This document shows positions 25,661 to 34,766 of a stretch of 64,000 nucleotides of DNA, piece after piece. The position numbers and the translations under genes were made by a program. The stretch lies in assembly GCA_965651935.1 (NCBI GenBank), contig CBFGTC010000001.1:62001-126000 (forward strand). Direction: 5' to 3'. Every line of letters begins with the position of its first letter. The first letter of the stretch is position 1. The stretch comes from JAFEDN01 sp965651935. GTDB taxonomy: Bacteria > Pseudomonadota > Gammaproteobacteria > Coxiellales > Coxiellaceae. Under the pieces are notes generated by a model. It ran no database searches, was not told where the DNA came from, and saw only the letters and a list, made by a program, of their open reading frames with translations.

Positions 25661-27484
25661 ATGTGCGGAATTATTGGCGGTATTGCGCAAAGAGACGTAG
25701 CTCCGGTTTTATTGGAGGGGCTGAAACGCATGGAATATCGCGGATATGATTCCGCAGGGATCGCGATTATCTCTGATTCCGATCAGTCGTTACAACGTTT
25801 GCGCGTAGCGGGCAAAGTCGAAGCTTTAGTCGATTCGTACAAAAAAACTCCATTGATAGGAAAGATCGGGATAGCCCACACTCGCTGGGCAACCCATGGC
25901 AAGCCAGCAGAACGCAACGCTCATCCCTTGTATTCTCACCAACAAATCGCCGTAGTGCACAATGGCATCATTGAAAATTTTGTCGAATTGCGCGAAAAAC
26001 TCCTAAAACTCGGCTATGAATTCCAAAGCGAAACCGATACTGAGGTGATCGCTCATTTAATCCACTATCACCTCCAGCGTGAAAAAGATACGTTATCTGC
26101 TGTTTGCGCTACTCGTGCGGAACTCACCGGCGCCTATGGCTTAGGCATTATCAATCAAAAAGAACCGGAACAATTGTTTGCGGTGCGCCGTAACGTGCCA
26201 CTTTTGGTGGGCATTGGGATTGGGGAACATTTCTTTGCTTCGGATCCTTTAGCTTTGGGAATTGTGACACAACAATTTATTTATTTAGAAGATGGCGATA
26301 TTGCTCAAATTAAAAGAGCATCTCTTTCGATTTATGATGAAAATGACAAACCCGTTGAACGCTCTTCTCAAAAAGTAAATATCAATATGGAAACCAGCAG
26401 CAAAGGCCGCTACCGCCATTTCATGCATAAAGAAATTCATGAACAGCCGGAAACCTTATCGCAAACTTTATCCGAGCACATTATCAATTCACATATCCCC
26501 TCGCATTGGTTAGGGCCTGAATCCGACACTATCCTTTCAAAAGTTAAGCGTGTACATATTGTCGCTTGCGGAACAAGTTACCATGCTGGCTTGGTTGCCA
26601 AATATTGGTTAGAAGAATATTTAAGAATACCCTGTGCAGTAGAAGTTGCCAGTGAATACCGTTATCGCCAACCGGTAGTAGAAGCAGATACTTTATTTAT
26701 CGCCATTTCCCAATCGGGTGAAACGGCGGACACTTTAGCGGCTTTGCGCCAAGCCAAGCAATTAGGCTACATGGCCACTTTATCGATTTGCAATGTCCCC
26801 CAAAGCAGCATAGTGCGAGAAACGGATTTAGCATTATTGACTCGCGCTGGGATTGAAATTGGCGTGGCCGCCACCAAGACGTTTACAGCGCAATTGTTGG
26901 CGTTATTGCTTTTAGTCATGAATTTAGGACAGCATCGCTCTAAAACCGCTGAAAATCAGCCGCTTTTTGCTGCGGCGAAACAACTGCCTGGATTGGTGCG
27001 GCAAGCATTAGATTTAGAAGACTCTATTCAAGTATTAGCCCGGATTTTAGCGGATAAATCCCAAGCGGTGTTTTTAGGGCGAGGCATGATGTACCCAATC
27101 GCCTTGGAAGGCGCGCTCAAATTGAAAGAAATTTCATATATTTTTGTCGAAGCTTATCCCGCAGGCGAACTTAAACATGGTACTTTAGCGTTAATCGACG
27201 AAGAAATGCCCATCATTATTGTGAGTCCGCAAAATGCAGTTGCTGAAAAACTATTAAGTAATGTACAGGAGGTCAAAGCCCGCGGCGGACAAATTTTTGG
27301 GTTTGTAGATGAACGCATTAATTGCCCAGGCGATCAAATAATCAAAATGCCCAAAGTGCCTGAGGTATTAGCTCCCATCATTTACACGATTCCATTACAA
27401 TTATTGGCTTATCATACTGCTATATTAAAAGGCACCGACGTCGATCAACCGCGTAATTTGGCGAAATCGGTAACCGTTGAATGA
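25661..27484 (+). CDS. glmS: glutamine-fructose-6-phosphate aminotransferase GlmS
   Basis: Makes glucosamine-6-phosphate, the first step to UDP-GlcNAc for peptidoglycan and lipid A. The ATG at 25661 puts the nucleophile at C2 (MCGIIGG) as the N-terminal glutaminase requires; an upstream TTG would destroy this. The 607-aa protein has two SIS isomerase domains (VACGTSYHAGL, ISQSGETADTLAAL, GRGMMYPIALEGALKLKE) and ends LAKSVTVE, the conserved C-terminus. No glmS ribozyme is expected or seen. Confidence 0.98.
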   Translation: MCGIIGGIAQRDVAPVLLEGLKRMEYRGYDSAGIAIISDSDQSLQRLRVAGKVEALVDSYKKTPLIGKIGIAHTRWATHGKPAERNAHPLYSHQQIAVVHNGIIENFVELREKLLKLGYEFQSETDTEVIAHLIHYHLQREKDTLSAVCATRAELTGAYGLGIINQKEPEQLFAVRRNVPLLVGIGIGEHFFASDPLALGIVTQQFIYLEDGDIAQIKRASLSIYDENDKPVERSSQKVNINMETSSKGRYRHFMHKEIHEQPETLSQTLSEHIINSHIPSHWLGPESDTILSKVKRVHIVACGTSYHAGLVAKYWLEEYLRIPCAVEVASEYRYRQPVVEADTLFIAISQSGETADTLAALRQAKQLGYMATLSICNVPQSSIVRETDLALLTRAGIEIGVAATKTFTAQLLALLLLVMNLGQHRSKTAENQPLFAAAKQLPGLVRQALDLEDSIQVLARILADKSQAVFLGRGMMYPIALEGALKLKEISYIFVEAYPAGELKHGTLALIDEEMPIIIVSPQNAVAEKLLSNVQEVKARGGQIFGFVDERINCPGDQIIKMPKVPEVLAPIIYTIPLQLLAYHTAILKGTDVDQPRNLAKSVTVE

Positions 27485-27492
27485 GGTTTAAT

Positions 27493-27687
27493 ATGTTAAT
27501 TCCTTTTTTAGGGTTAGGTATTTTTATCGTTTTACTCTTTACTGGTATTATCATTTTCTCTTATTTATTAATCTTTGGTGCAATAGTGGGTCTCGTTCTC
27601 TTTATCCTATTTTGGATTTATAACAAATTCACTTCAAAAAGCAAACCTTCTGGACGCGTCGTCGATCACGATCCTTTCCAAAAATAA
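27493..27687 (+). CDS. small two-helix membrane protein
   Basis: 64 aa from the ATG at 27493, which has TGAGG six bases upstream; an ATG at 27481 overlapping the glmS stop would add four residues. Two hydrophobic stretches (LGLGIFIVLLFTGIIIF and IFGAIVGLVLFILFWIY) precede a basic and polar tail. No family is recognised. It should be cotranscribed with glmS. Confidence 0.7.
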   Translation: MLIPFLGLGIFIVLLFTGIIIFSYLLIFGAIVGLVLFILFWIYNKFTSKSKPSGRVVDHDPFQK

Positions 27688-27735
27688 CCTGACACTCTGT
27701 TCAGTACAGAGAAAAAAATTTAATTTACAATAAAA

Positions 27736-27768
27736 ATTAAGATTGTTTTAATATTTAAATAGTAGTAT
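27736..27768 (+). promoter_or_regulatory. PmrA-type box plus -10 upstream of the 435-aa gene
   Basis: ATTAAG-ATTGT-TTTAAT at 27736-27752 differs from YTTAAK-N5-YTTAAK at one position (first base). TAGTAT follows after exactly 10 bp (27763-27768). The predicted leader to the ATG at 27818 is about 45 nt. Confidence 0.55.
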
Positions 27769-27817
27769 TTATACATAATATCAGTAACTGATAACTACCT
27801 ATTAAAGAGATAAATAT

Positions 27818-29125
27818 ATGTCAAAATTATACACGGGTCTTACTGGCTTTGATTCCGATTCCGAAGATGAATTGTTTGAAGCAGCTTTTCTTGCAAAAGC
27901 AAAGATTAAATCTTCTACTCCGCTTACTTATACTCATGGCGTACAAATTAATCCAAAGAAAGACAAAATAATACAACAAAATTTCAAAGTCATATCGGTT
28001 CCAACCGATGTAAAAGTATCCAATTTTGAAGCTGACGCGCTACGCTTTAAAGTAAAAAATTCTGAAAATATTATACAAATTGTAGAAAATAAATCCCTGC
28101 TTGGCAAAAAAAAGCCTGGAGCTGAATGGGTTGCAGAACACGTCACCCCCAAGATTGAGAACATAATAGCTCTGAAAGAATTTATACAACAATATGGCTC
28201 AGAAGCAGTTGATATTTTTCTTACTCAAGAGAAACAAACAGCAGCACACCAAAAGAAACAGCGGAAAAAAGAAAGCCCATTATCTGTTCAAGGAATGGAT
28301 AAAATCCGGTATATAGAAATGTTTCTCTCCTGTAACGCCATAAAATACCGCTTTGCAGCCGAAGAAAAAGATGTCTCAGAAGAATTTGTACAAGAATTTG
28401 TAAAAAAGATAAAGGAATATAAAGATTATAGAATTACTTATAGATTTGGATGTCGTGACTCAGCTTCAGACGAGTTGCATTTTCAGGCTAGATCAATTAA
28501 ATACTCGCAGAAGACTACTACTGATTCCAAATCCTTGCTCCCATCAATCGCACAAAAAAGGAGTATTGTGAAGTCACAGGAACCCATTGCGGCGAAATTA
28601 GAGAAAGAAATAGACGAAGTTAACTATATCTTATCGAACCTAGAAAAGGATATATATCCGTCAACTGCAACAGATGTCACTCTTATTCTGGATGAAAAAA
28701 ACATAAAAGATGCAAAAAAAATGCGCTCCTTTTTAACATCTTATCATAAGATTAAAGATCAGGCTTTTACTAAATATAAGGGACTTGATGTCATGATCAA
28801 GGAAACAATCACCACTCTCGGATACACGGCTGCCTATCAATATGAAATAGCAAACGATTCTAAAGGAAATCCTATAGGAATCAAGGTTATTACCAAGATT
28901 TCCAAATTCTCTCTAATTCAGGAATATGAAAAAATCTTGAAACAAAAATCAGAGGAGTTGAACAAATTGTCTAAGCCTTCTTCTCAAACTCCTAGCCGCT
29001 TTCCAGGACGAAATCCCTCAACACAACTAAAAGCTTCGACGATTCCTCAATCATTCGTTAACAATTTATCGAATGATGTAAACATTAGCAGTCAACCGTC
29101 TAGCTTAATAGTCATACCAAGCTAA
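27818..29125 (+). CDS. orphan 435-aa protein, candidate effector
   Basis: I do not recognise this protein. It has no signal peptide or membrane segment, is rich in Lys, Glu and Ser, and looks helical in the middle (EEKDVSEEFVQEFVKKIKEY; AAKLEKEIDEVNYILSNLEK). The last 60 residues are Ser/Pro/Asn-rich and probably disordered (KLSKPSSQTPSRFPGRNPS). The base composition is more AT-rich than the flanking glmS and polA. It stands alone, with the PmrA-type box in front and a perfect hairpin behind. Single-gene insertion, lineage-restricted look and the box together suggest a secreted effector; this is inference. Confidence 0.85.
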   Translation: MSKLYTGLTGFDSDSEDELFEAAFLAKAKIKSSTPLTYTHGVQINPKKDKIIQQNFKVISVPTDVKVSNFEADALRFKVKNSENIIQIVENKSLLGKKKPGAEWVAEHVTPKIENIIALKEFIQQYGSEAVDIFLTQEKQTAAHQKKQRKKESPLSVQGMDKIRYIEMFLSCNAIKYRFAAEEKDVSEEFVQEFVKKIKEYKDYRITYRFGCRDSASDELHFQARSIKYSQKTTTDSKSLLPSIAQKRSIVKSQEPIAAKLEKEIDEVNYILSNLEKDIYPSTATDVTLILDEKNIKDAKKMRSFLTSYHKIKDQAFTKYKGLDVMIKETITTLGYTAAYQYEIANDSKGNPIGIKVITKISKFSLIQEYEKILKQKSEELNKLSKPSSQTPSRFPGRNPSTQLKASTIPQSFVNNLSNDVNISSQPSSLIVIPS

Positions 29126-29138
29126 TTTAATCTAAATT

Positions 29139-29168
29139 CAGAAGCTCCCCCGGCGAAGGGAGCTTCTG
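29139..29168. terminator. bidirectional terminator hairpin
   Basis: CAGAAGCTCCC (29139-29149) and GGGAGCTTCTG (29158-29168) form a perfect 11-bp stem with an 8-nt loop between two convergent genes. The plus strand is followed by CTCTCTATTTTC, a weak U-rich tail. Confidence 0.7.
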
Positions 29169-29172
29169 CTCT

Positions 29173-30123
29173 CTATTTTCTTACTAAAGAAGCTTCTGGA
29201 CTAAGGAGAAAAGCAATAGCAGGCGAATCAAAATTCTGCCTGATTTTTGATCGAAAAAAATCAGATAAATTAATTTTAGGAAGAGTCGGATTTTTATTTT
29301 CAGGAATTTTTATTGTAGAAAATGTTTTGTAAGCTTCTTGTACTTTAGCATGACAGTCCAATTTACCATCTCCCACAGTGCTATATATCTTTAATTGAGA
29401 ATCCAAAAATTGGGAGATATCAGCACCTATGTATTGTTGTCCCCTAAAAATCTTTCCTTCTTTTGAAGCAGAGACAAAATCATTTCCATAAGCATTGTGA
29501 ATGTAGTCGTCTGAGTGATGCAAGGATTGTTTAGCCAGGGTTAAGTAATAAATCGCATCTAAAAAATACTGATTGATGCTCACCGCACTCGCCCAAGCCG
29601 CTAGACAAAATTCACCAGCCATAATGTATCCGGGTGTCAAAAACAGATGAGCAAAGACTTGCACTTCTTCCAATAAACGGCTTAAGTCAACTGGTTTTTC
29701 TTTTTGAAGTTTGTCAATATAAACATCCCCCAATGCCAACATCGCATTAATAGAACCCAGGTTCATGGCTTGTTTAAGCGTTTCTATTTTCTTGGACTCT
29801 TTCAGTTCGGGCTCTAGTAATGCTAGCCCATACTTGTAAAAACCCAATAACTGATTAAATATACTAAATGAAGGCAGCTTATTGAGTTTCCATCCTAACC
29901 AAATTTGACTATGTTTTTGGAGCATATTTAGCCAAACTTCTTCTAATTCCGGTACATCTAGAAATTGTTCAATTAAATCGGCGGGAGCTGCATCTATAAG
30001 ATTAATAAAAGCCTTAGCCTCGTTAAAATCATCTGAGTCCTTGAGGGTAGAGACGATACCCAATAATCTATAACTACATAATTCAATTTTAGGTTGTGCC
30101 ATTTCCGGTGTTTTAGATTTCAT
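29173..30123 (-). CDS. orphan 316-aa helical protein
   Basis: From the ATG at 30123 (preceded by a G-rich stretch) the product is 316 aa, MKSKTPEMAQPK onward. A TTG at 30138 is possible but less likely. The middle is built of helix pairs with small residues (AMNLGSINAMLALGDVYIDKL; FLDAIYYLTLAKQSLHH), which recalls Sel1/TPR-type repeats without a clean match. There is no signal peptide. It starts 25 bp after polA on the same strand and has no TTAA box, so it may ride on polA transcription. Function unknown; the neighbouring orphan at 27818 converges on it. Confidence 0.75.
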   Translation of the reverse strand: MKSKTPEMAQPKIELCSYRLLGIVSTLKDSDDFNEAKAFINLIDAAPADLIEQFLDVPELEEVWLNMLQKHSQIWLGWKLNKLPSFSIFNQLLGFYKYGLALLEPELKESKKIETLKQAMNLGSINAMLALGDVYIDKLQKEKPVDLSRLLEEVQVFAHLFLTPGYIMAGEFCLAAWASAVSINQYFLDAIYYLTLAKQSLHHSDDYIHNAYGNDFVSASKEGKIFRGQQYIGADISQFLDSQLKIYSTVGDGKLDCHAKVQEAYKTFSTIKIPENKNPTLPKINLSDFFRSKIRQNFDSPAIAFLLSPEASLVRK

Positions 30124-30147
30124 AAGCCCGCCCCCCAAATACTAATT

Positions 30148-32829
30148 CTAATGTGCTTCATCCCAATTATCCCCCACCCCGATATCAACCACTAAAGGGA
30201 CTTTCAATTCTACCACATTTTCCATGCATTGGCGTACTGCTTGACTCAATCTGGCTACTTCCGTCTCAGGCGCCTCAAAAACCAATTCATCATGGACCTG
30301 CATAATCATGTGGCCGCATAAATTTTTACTTAACCAAGTTTCAATGCAAATCATGGCTAATTTTATGATATCCGCCGCGGTCCCTTGCAATGGGGCATTA
30401 ATCGCTTGACGTTGGGCTGCTAAACGTCGAAACTGATTATTCGACTTGATATCGGGCAATTGCACTCTTCTCCCAAACAAGGTTTTCACATAACCGTATT
30501 TAGCGCCAAACGCTCTGGCCTTTTCCATGTATTCGAGCACGCGGGGATAACGTTTAAAATATAAATCTATGCGTTGCTGGGCTTCTTCGCGGCTAATATT
30601 CAATTGCTGAGATAAGCCAAAACTTGACATTCCGTACATTAACCCAAAGTTAATGGCTTTGGCATTGCGGCGTTGAAGATGAGTCACTTGCTCTAACTCC
30701 ACTCCATACACCTCCGCCGCAGTGGCTTGGTGTATATCTATCCCTTGAGCAAATGCACGAAGCAAGCCCGGGTCATCGGATAAATGCGCCATAATTCTGA
30801 GTTCCACTTGCGAATAATCCGCAGCTAAGATTTTAAATCCCGGTGGAGCAATAAAAGCTTGGCGAATTTTTCGCCCTTCTTCTGAGCGAATAGGAATATT
30901 TTGCAGATTCGGGTCCACCGAAGATAAACGTCCGGTGCTGGTTACGGCCTGTTGATAAGAGGTATGCACACGAGCGGTGCGCGGATGGATATCATGCACT
31001 AGCCGATCGGTATAGGTAGATTTTAACTTACTCAGACTGCGATAGGTTAAAATCAACTTCGGCAAAGTAAATTCCGCTGATAGTTCCTGTAATACTTCTT
31101 CTGCCGTGGAAGGTTGCCCGGTTGGCGTTTTTTTTAAGATCGGCAATTTCATTTTTTCATATAGAATCACTTGCAATTGTTTAGCAGAACTTAAATTAAA
31201 TACTTCTCCGGCCAAATCGTGCACTTGTTTTTCTATGCTCTCAAGAGCAAGCTGCAATTCTTGGCTATGTTCCCGCAGCTTTGTCTCATCAATCAATACC
31301 CCTCTTTGCTCCATGCTAGTCAACACCGGCAGCAGCGGCATTTCAATTTTGTTAAAAATCATCTTCAATTCTTCATCCTGACTTAACTGGGTCGTCAACA
31401 GCGTATATAACTTCAATAACACTTCTGCTTTTTCCGCTGCAAAAAAAGCCGCTTTTTCTAAGGGTATTTTATCAAAAGATAATTTTTTAGCTCCTTTGCC
31501 AGCAATCTCTTCTAGACTCAAAGCCGGATAGGCTAAATATTTTAATGCTAAAGTTTCGATATCATACCGGCCGCTTCCGCTATCCAGCACGTAAGCAGCC
31601 AATAGACTGTCCCACCATTGATTTTCTAATTTTACATCGTATTGGCTTAAAACTTTTAAGATATATTTCAATTGGTGGGCCGCAAGAACTTTAAGATTAT
31701 CATTAAAAAGCGGCTGCAATTTTTGCAAAACCCGCTTTAATGGCAATTGCACCGGAGCATTTATCTGATCATGAGCAAGAGGGATATATATTGTTTCTAC
31801 ACCTGGCGCAGCAAGAGCCATTCCCACCAACATTGAATCCATCCTATCCACCGGAGTTGTTTCTATCTCCAAGGCTAAGAGTGGACTAGCGAGAAACTTT
31901 CCGAGAAATTGTTCAAGCTCCGCTTCGCTGACAATGATTTTATATTTAAAATCCATTATCGGCTTAGACGGTCCCGACAATTCCTGCAACCAATTTTTAA
32001 ATTCTAATTCGGTAAAAATTTCCCGCAATTTTTCTTGATCACGGTCAGCCACTGCCAGGTCTTGGAGGTGATACGGTAACGGAATTTCAGTGTTAATAGT
32101 GACTAACTGTCGCCCCAATAAAACTTGATCAATATGATTTCTTAAGTTTTCACCTACTTTTTTGGGAATGCTTTGCGCGTTTTTCAATAAATTATCCAAG
32201 CTGTGATATTGGCCCAGCCACATGGCAGCGGTCTTCGGCCCGACTCCGGGGATGCCGGGAATATTATCTACGTTATCGCCTGTCAATGCTAAATAATCCA
32301 CCATCTGGCCCGGGATAACGCCAAATTTTTTCTGTACTCCTTCCACATCCAAAATTTGCTGACTCATGGTATTGATGAGCGTGACTTGTTGGCTTACCAA
32401 TTGAGCGAAATCTTTATCTCCCGTTGAAATGAGCACCGGAATATTTTGTTTAACCGCTTGTTGAGCTAAAGTACCGATAATGTCATCCGCTTCCTGCCCT
32501 TCTATCACAATTAAAGTTAATCCTAAAGCGCGGACCGCTGCGAACAGCAGGGGAATTTGAGATTGCAGATCATCAGGCATCACTATTCGGTTAGCCTTAT
32601 AAGCCGGATAGATTTGATGACGGAAATTTTTCGATTTTGAATCAAACACCACCGCAATATGAGTGGGGTGGTAATCATTCAATAATTTTCGCAGCATATT
32701 TAATACCCCATACACCGCTCCGGTGGGTTGCCCCTTGGAATTAGAGAGAGGAGGTAGCGCATGATACGCGCGAAACAAATAAGATGAGCCGTCCACTAAT
32801 ATTAAGGGTGGCGAGGATAGTTTATTCAT
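30148..32829 (-). CDS. polA: DNA polymerase I with degenerate proofreading site
   Basis: 893 aa from the ATG at 32829, which has GGAG eight bases upstream. The N-terminal 5' nuclease is complete (LILVDGSSYLFRAYHALP; GDKDFAQLV; TGDNVDNIPGIPGVGPKTA). The C-terminal polymerase motifs A (ADYSQVELRI), B (RRNAKAINFGLMYGMS) and C (MQVHDELVFE) are intact. The middle 3'-5' exonuclease fold is recognisable, but its metal ligands are changed: the DTE of E. coli (D355, E357) is EIE, D424 (LKYD) is Ile (LKYI), and D501 (AAEDADV) is Lys (AAEKAEV). Proofreading is therefore probably absent, as in Taq and several other PolI lineages. Repair synthesis and RNA primer removal should remain. Confidence 0.97.
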   Translation of the reverse strand: MNKLSSPPLILVDGSSYLFRAYHALPPLSNSKGQPTGAVYGVLNMLRKLLNDYHPTHIAVVFDSKSKNFRHQIYPAYKANRIVMPDDLQSQIPLLFAAVRALGLTLIVIEGQEADDIIGTLAQQAVKQNIPVLISTGDKDFAQLVSQQVTLINTMSQQILDVEGVQKKFGVIPGQMVDYLALTGDNVDNIPGIPGVGPKTAAMWLGQYHSLDNLLKNAQSIPKKVGENLRNHIDQVLLGRQLVTINTEIPLPYHLQDLAVADRDQEKLREIFTELEFKNWLQELSGPSKPIMDFKYKIIVSEAELEQFLGKFLASPLLALEIETTPVDRMDSMLVGMALAAPGVETIYIPLAHDQINAPVQLPLKRVLQKLQPLFNDNLKVLAAHQLKYILKVLSQYDVKLENQWWDSLLAAYVLDSGSGRYDIETLALKYLAYPALSLEEIAGKGAKKLSFDKIPLEKAAFFAAEKAEVLLKLYTLLTTQLSQDEELKMIFNKIEMPLLPVLTSMEQRGVLIDETKLREHSQELQLALESIEKQVHDLAGEVFNLSSAKQLQVILYEKMKLPILKKTPTGQPSTAEEVLQELSAEFTLPKLILTYRSLSKLKSTYTDRLVHDIHPRTARVHTSYQQAVTSTGRLSSVDPNLQNIPIRSEEGRKIRQAFIAPPGFKILAADYSQVELRIMAHLSDDPGLLRAFAQGIDIHQATAAEVYGVELEQVTHLQRRNAKAINFGLMYGMSSFGLSQQLNISREEAQQRIDLYFKRYPRVLEYMEKARAFGAKYGYVKTLFGRRVQLPDIKSNNQFRRLAAQRQAINAPLQGTAADIIKLAMICIETWLSKNLCGHMIMQVHDELVFEAPETEVARLSQAVRQCMENVVELKVPLVVDIGVGDNWDEAH

Positions 32830-32983
32830 GGAGAATACTCCGTGCAAATCGAGTTAAAAAAAGCTAAAGTAGATTAAAGCAGTGTCGCACAAAGGCTGAC
32901 TATACAGCAATTTGTTATTATCCTGCGCATTGGCAAAGCCAATGGCAGGAATGAGGGGAATCACAATTCTCCCCATCAAAATA

Positions 32984-32989
32984 TATAAT
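32984..32989 (+). promoter_or_regulatory. -10 box of the ABC transporter operon
   Basis: TATAAT lies 21 bp before the ATG at 33011, giving a leader of about 15 nt with TTGGA in it. A matching -35 is weak. This position favours the 33011 start over the in-frame starts at 32912-32954. Confidence 0.45.
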
Positions 32990-33010
32990 AATTTTAATTT
33001 GGACGCTCTA

Positions 33011-34756
33011 ATGCTATCTCCCAGTAAAAATACTTATGCCAAAAATGAAGCAGCCACTTGGCCCATACCCAATCACTGGGATATTTTGGCCTTTTTTTTA
33101 ATTTTAGCCTTACTCTTAACGCTGGGCTGGGGCGCTTCAAAAATGATGGGACATTACCAATTAGGCAAACCCATTCCCATTTCTTTAAATCCTTTAGAAT
33201 TGCCCTACTATGCTCTGAGAACCGTTTTACGCATGTTGATAGCAATGGGCTTTTCCCTCTTGTTTACTTTTATATTTGGGGCCTGGGCGGCCAAAAGCCG
33301 TCATGCCGAACGGATTATTATCCCTTGCATTGATATTTTACAATCCGTTCCGGTTTTGGGATTTTTATCGGTCGCCATTGTGGTGTTTATCGGTCTATTC
33401 CAGGGCAGTATGCTGGGACCAGAATGCGCAGCGATTTTTGCGATCTTTACAGCGCAAGTTTGGAATATGACATTAAGTTTTTATCAAAGCGTACTCACCG
33501 TTCCCCATGATTTACGTGAAGCAGCCGCGATGTTTCGGCTTTCGGCTTGGCAGCGATTCTGGCGATTAGATGTCTCCTTTGCTATTCCCGGCTTATTGTG
33601 GAACGCCATGATGTCAATGTCCGGTAGTTGGGTTTTTTTAGTCGCCGCGGAAGCAATTTCGGTGGGACAATATCAAATCTCGCTCCCCGGTATTGGTTCT
33701 TACATTGCATTAGCCATCGCTCAAAAAAATATGACTGCCATTGGCTATGTTATCGTTGCCATGTTCTTGGTGATCGGCATCTACGACCAATTATTATTTC
33801 GGCCTTTGAGCGCCTGGGCTGAAAAATTTAAAACGGAGTTAAGCGTCAATGAAGATCCTCCGGAATCCTGGTTATTAAATTTATTTCAACGGACTCAATT
33901 ATTTCAATACGCCGTCGCTACACTGTCTACGGCCGGAAATCACCTTGTCAATATACGCTGGCCACGTAATTCAGCCCCCTCGGCTAATACGAACCCCAAG
34001 ACCCAAAAAATTCGAGTGGTTTTTTTAGTGATTTGGTATATTGCTTTAATCTTATTACTGCTCAACGCCGCTCGTTTTGTATCCGAATATATTTTACAAC
34101 AAATCACCTGGAGTGAAGTCCGTCACGTCATCTTCTTGGGCTTCATTACGGCAATACGGGTGATCAGCCTCATTCTCCTAAGCTCATTAGTATGGGCGCC
34201 GGTAGGGATTTTTATTGGCTTAAATCCTCGTCTATCTCAAGCCATCCAACCCCTTATTCAATTTTTAGCTGCTTTTCCTGCTAACCTATTCTTCCCTTTC
34301 GTCACTTTCTTTATTTTACGATACCAGCTCAATGTCAATATTTGGATTTCACCATTGATGATATTGGGAACCCAATGGTATATTTTGTTTAACGTCATTG
34401 CTGGAACGACGGCATTACCCAAAAATTTACATCACGTGGTGGGTACCCTCAATGTGTCAGGGTGGTTGTGGTGGCGGAGATTTATGCTGCCAGGAATATT
34501 TCCTTATTACATTACCGGCGCCATTACTGCGGCTGGAGGCGCATGGAATATCAGTATTATTGCCGAAGTAGTGACTTGGGGCGCCACTCGCTTACAGGCT
34601 ACCGGGATTGGAGCTTATATCAACATTGCCACTACTCAAGGTGATTTTCCTCGAGTTTTATTGGGAATTATCATCATGGCACTGTATGTACTTGGCATAA
34701 ATCGAGTATTGTGGCGGCCTTTATACCGTTTGGCTGAAGAACGCTTTCAAATATAA
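33011..34756 (+). CDS. ABC transporter permease, two fused NitT/TauT-type domains
   Basis: 581 aa from the ATG at 33011 (an upstream TTG and two ATGs lie before the likely transcription start). It consists of two binding-protein-dependent permease domains in tandem, each with about five or six membrane helices and the cytoplasmic coupling segment (first: DLREAAAMFRLSAWQRFWRLDVSF; second: HHVVGTLNVSGWLWWRRFMLPG). Family members import nitrate, sulfonates, taurine or aliphatic compounds. No periplasmic binding protein is next to it, so the substrate is unknown. The ATPase gene follows after 10 bp. Confidence 0.93.
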   Translation: MLSPSKNTYAKNEAATWPIPNHWDILAFFLILALLLTLGWGASKMMGHYQLGKPIPISLNPLELPYYALRTVLRMLIAMGFSLLFTFIFGAWAAKSRHAERIIIPCIDILQSVPVLGFLSVAIVVFIGLFQGSMLGPECAAIFAIFTAQVWNMTLSFYQSVLTVPHDLREAAAMFRLSAWQRFWRLDVSFAIPGLLWNAMMSMSGSWVFLVAAEAISVGQYQISLPGIGSYIALAIAQKNMTAIGYVIVAMFLVIGIYDQLLFRPLSAWAEKFKTELSVNEDPPESWLLNLFQRTQLFQYAVATLSTAGNHLVNIRWPRNSAPSANTNPKTQKIRVVFLVIWYIALILLLLNAARFVSEYILQQITWSEVRHVIFLGFITAIRVISLILLSSLVWAPVGIFIGLNPRLSQAIQPLIQFLAAFPANLFFPFVTFFILRYQLNVNIWISPLMILGTQWYILFNVIAGTTALPKNLHHVVGTLNVSGWLWWRRFMLPGIFPYYITGAITAAGGAWNISIIAEVVTWGATRLQATGIGAYINIATTQGDFPRVLLGIIIMALYVLGINRVLWRPLYRLAEERFQI

Positions 34757-34766
34757 GGAAAAGATA

